From: Cherax quadricarinatus
Lineage: Eukaryota; Arthropoda; Malacostraca; Decapoda; Parastacidae
DNA length: 64,000 bases
Assembly: GCF_038502225.1 (NCBI RefSeq)
Contig: NC_091293.1
Location: 1,174,692-1,238,691, forward strand
Direction of reading: 5' to 3'
The first letter of the stretch is position 1. Every line of letters starts with the position of its first letter. Position numbers and translations under genes: made by a program. Positions 60,251-64,000 of this stretch are shown one piece after another. The notes below the pieces were generated by a model. The model searched no databases. It was given only the letters and a program-made list of their open reading frames with translations, and had not been told where the DNA came from.

Positions 60251-60284
60251 TGTCACATTAGTTGCACTTGTGTCCTTTTACTTT

Positions 60285-60300
60285 ACAAATTTTGTTGAAA
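60285..60300 (+). repeat. Target-site duplication, right (ACAAATTTTGTTGAAA)
   Basis: Exact copy of 56809-56824. Confidence 0.9.
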
Positions 60301-62050
60301 ATAAGAAAAAGTTTTGGAGTGAGATTAACAAGTTAAGGAAGCCTAGAGAACAAATGGATTTGTCAGTTAAAAATAGGAGAGGAGAGTTATTAAATGGAGA
60401 GTTAGAGATATTGGGAAGATGGAGGGAATATTTTGAGGAATTGTTAAATGTTGATGAAGATAGGGAAGCTGTGATTTCGTGTATAGGGCAAGGAGGAATA
60501 ACATCTTGTAGGAGTGAGGAAGAGCCAGTTGTGAGTGTGGGGGAAGTTCGTGAGGCAGTAGGTAAAATGAAAGGGGGTAAGGCAGCCCGGATTGATTTGA
60601 TAAAGATAGAAATGTTAAAAGCAGGTGGGGATATAGTTTTGGAGTGGTTGGTGCAATTATTTAATAAATGTATGGAAGAGGGTAAGGTACCTAGGGATTG
60701 GCAGAGAGCATGCATAGTTCCTTTGTATAAAGGCAAAGGGGACAAAAGAGAGTGCAAAAATTATAGGGGGATAAGTCTGTTGAGTATACCTGGTAAAGTG
60801 TATGGTTGAGTTATTATTGAAAAAATTAAGAGTAAAACGGAGAATAGGATAGCAGATGAACAAGGAGGCTTTAGGAAAGGTAGGGGGTGTGTGGACCAGG
60901 TGTTTACAGTGAAACATATAAGTGAACAGTATTTAGATAAGGCTAAAGAGGTCTTTGTGGCATTTATGGATTTGGAAAAGGCATATGACAGGGTGGATAG
61001 GGGGGCAATGTGGCAGATGTTGCAGGTGTAGGAGGTAGGTTACTGAAAGCAGTGAAGAGTTTTTACGAGGATAGTGAGGCTCAAGTTAGAGTATGTAGGA
61101 AAGAGGGAAATTATTTCCCAGTAAAAGTAGGCCTTAGACAAGGATGTGTGATGTCACCGCGGTTGTTTAATATATTTATAGATGGGGTTGTAAGAGAAGT
61201 AAATGAGAGGGTCTTGACAAGAGGCGTGGAGTTAAAAGATAAAGAATCACACATAAAGTGTGAGTTGTCACAGTTGCTCTTTGCTGATGACACTGTGCTC
61301 TTGGGAGATTCTGAAGAGAAGTTGCAGAGTTTGGTGGATGAATTTGGTAGGGTGTGCAAAAGAAGAAAATTAAAAGTGAATACAGGAAAGAGTAAGGTTA
61401 TGAGGATAACAAAAAGATTAGGTGATGAAAGATTGGATATCAGATTGGAGGGAGAGAGTATGGAGGAGGTGAATGTATTCAGATATTTGGGAGTGGACGT
61501 GTCAGCGGATGGGTCTATGAAAGATGAGGTGAATCATAGAATTGATGAAGGGAAAAGGGTGAGTGGTGCACTTAGGAGTCTGTGGAGACAAAGAACTTTG
61601 TCCTTGGAGGCAAAGAGGGGAATGTATGAGAGTATAGTTTTACCAACGCTCTTATATGGGTGTGAAGCATGGGTGATGAATGTTGCAGCGAGGAGAAGGC
61701 TGGAGGCAGTGGAGATGTCATGTCTTAGGGCAATGTGTAGTGTGAATATAATGCAGAGAATTCGTAGTTTGGAAGTTAGGAGGAGGTGCGGGATTACCAA
61801 AACTGTTGTCCAGAGGGCTGAGGAAGGGTTGTTGAGGTGGTTCGGACATGTAGAGAGAATGGAGTGAAACAGAATGACTTCAAGAGTGTGTCAGTCTGTA
61901 GTGGAAGGAAGGCGGGGTAGGGGTCGGCCTAGGAAAGGTTGGAGGGAGGGGGTAAAGAAGGTTTTGTGTGCGAGGGGCTTGGACTTCCAGCAGGCGTACG
62001 TGAGCGTGTTTGATAGGAGTGAATGGAGACGAATGGTTTTTAATACTTGA
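60301..62050 (+). pseudogene. RTE-like reverse transcriptase and C-terminus
   Basis: KKFWSEINKLRKPREQ, VGKMKGGKAARIDLIKIEML, WQRACIVPLYKGKGDKRECKNYRGISLLSIPGKVYG, GGFRKGRGCVDQVFTVK, VAFMDLEKAYDRVDRGAMW, VGLRQGCVMSPRLFNIFIDG, LLFADDTVLLGDS (catalytic FADD near 61280), FRYLGVDVSADGSM, LPTLLYGCEAWVMN, LLRWFGHVERME, then GRRGRGRPRKGWREGV. Stops TGA at 60807 and 61865 both look like CGA to TGA changes; one small deletion near 61010-61030. Terminal stop 62048. The tail motifs are RTE-like. Confidence 0.87.
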
Positions 62051-62813
<763 letters not shown>

Positions 62814-62815
62814 AG

Positions 62816-64000
<1,185 letters not shown>

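Larger units (their letters stand above)
56825..60284. mobile_element. Penelope-like retroelement, two copies head to head
   Basis: 3460 bp flanked by a 16-bp target duplication. The left arm (56825-58229) is a minus-strand, 5'-truncated copy; the right arm (58230-60284) is a longer plus-strand copy. Both carry RT sequence, a GIY-YIG endonuclease and the terminal hammerhead-like module. Inverted partial copies joined 5' to 5' are typical of Penelope-like elements. Confidence 0.9.

Overview
The window is eukaryotic repeat DNA, essentially a stack of retrotransposons and satellites; I found no host gene, no ordinary tRNA/rRNA gene and nothing prokaryotic. The mix of elements (CR1/L2-like, Tx1/L1-like and RTE-like LINEs, a Ty3/gypsy family, a Penelope-like element, very long AC/CT/AT microsatellites) suggests an invertebrate, most likely a decapod crustacean such as a crayfish; that assignment is inference from family mix, not from a host marker.

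Layout. 1-2331: 5' half of a Ty3/gypsy element on the minus strand (gag, leader, LTR). 2381-2932: (AC)n, a 5'-truncated LINE-A (CR1/L2-like) tail, (AC)n. About 2933-17410: a Tx1/L1-like LINE (ORF1, decayed ORF2, 3' UTR, poly-A) broken by a fold-back element at 5651-6587 and a complete young Ty3/gypsy element at 9727-16703. 17411-22800: LINE-A with repeated 5' UTR, ORF1 and ORF2. 24012-30340: a 26-bp minisatellite split by a CR1-like LINE, itself split by two more fold-back elements (27487-27930, 28428-29266). 30341-36234: a chain of LINE-A copies joined by (AC)n tracts, then a CR1-like copy. 36235-44166: a second Ty3/gypsy element with a SINE in its 5' LTR. 44167-52244: microsatellites, a minus-strand Jockey-superfamily-like LINE remnant, LINE-A scraps, a 33-bp VNTR. 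52245-54504: a 13-bp minisatellite. About 55190-62318: an RTE-like LINE interrupted by an inverted Penelope-like element (56825-60284). 62319-64000: (AT)n, another RTE 5' end, (AT)n, (AAT)n, (GA)n.

Two points stand out. First, the Ty3/gypsy family has integrase upstream of reverse transcriptase (gag-PR-INT-RT-RNase H), the copia-like order known from Gmr1-type elements; one copy has intact-looking domains with stop codons, the other has a single uninterrupted 1192-codon ORF in which integrase and RT catalytic parts are lost, yet its LTRs are nearly identical, implying recent mobilisation in trans. Second, the three fold-back elements and the Penelope-like element share a 3' module containing hammerhead-ribozyme core boxes (CTGANGA ... 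GAAA) flanking a stem-loop, with compensating changes in stems I and II between families, and with 12-16 bp target duplications. I read them as Penelope-related, retrozyme-like non-autonomous elements.

How the parts interact: LINE-A tails run into (AC)n tracts, and further LINE-A copies start exactly at those tracts, so chains of copies separated by (AC)n build up. Penelope-type elements insert into LINE coding regions, and the gypsy elements insert into LINE UTR or coding DNA, giving a readable nesting order.
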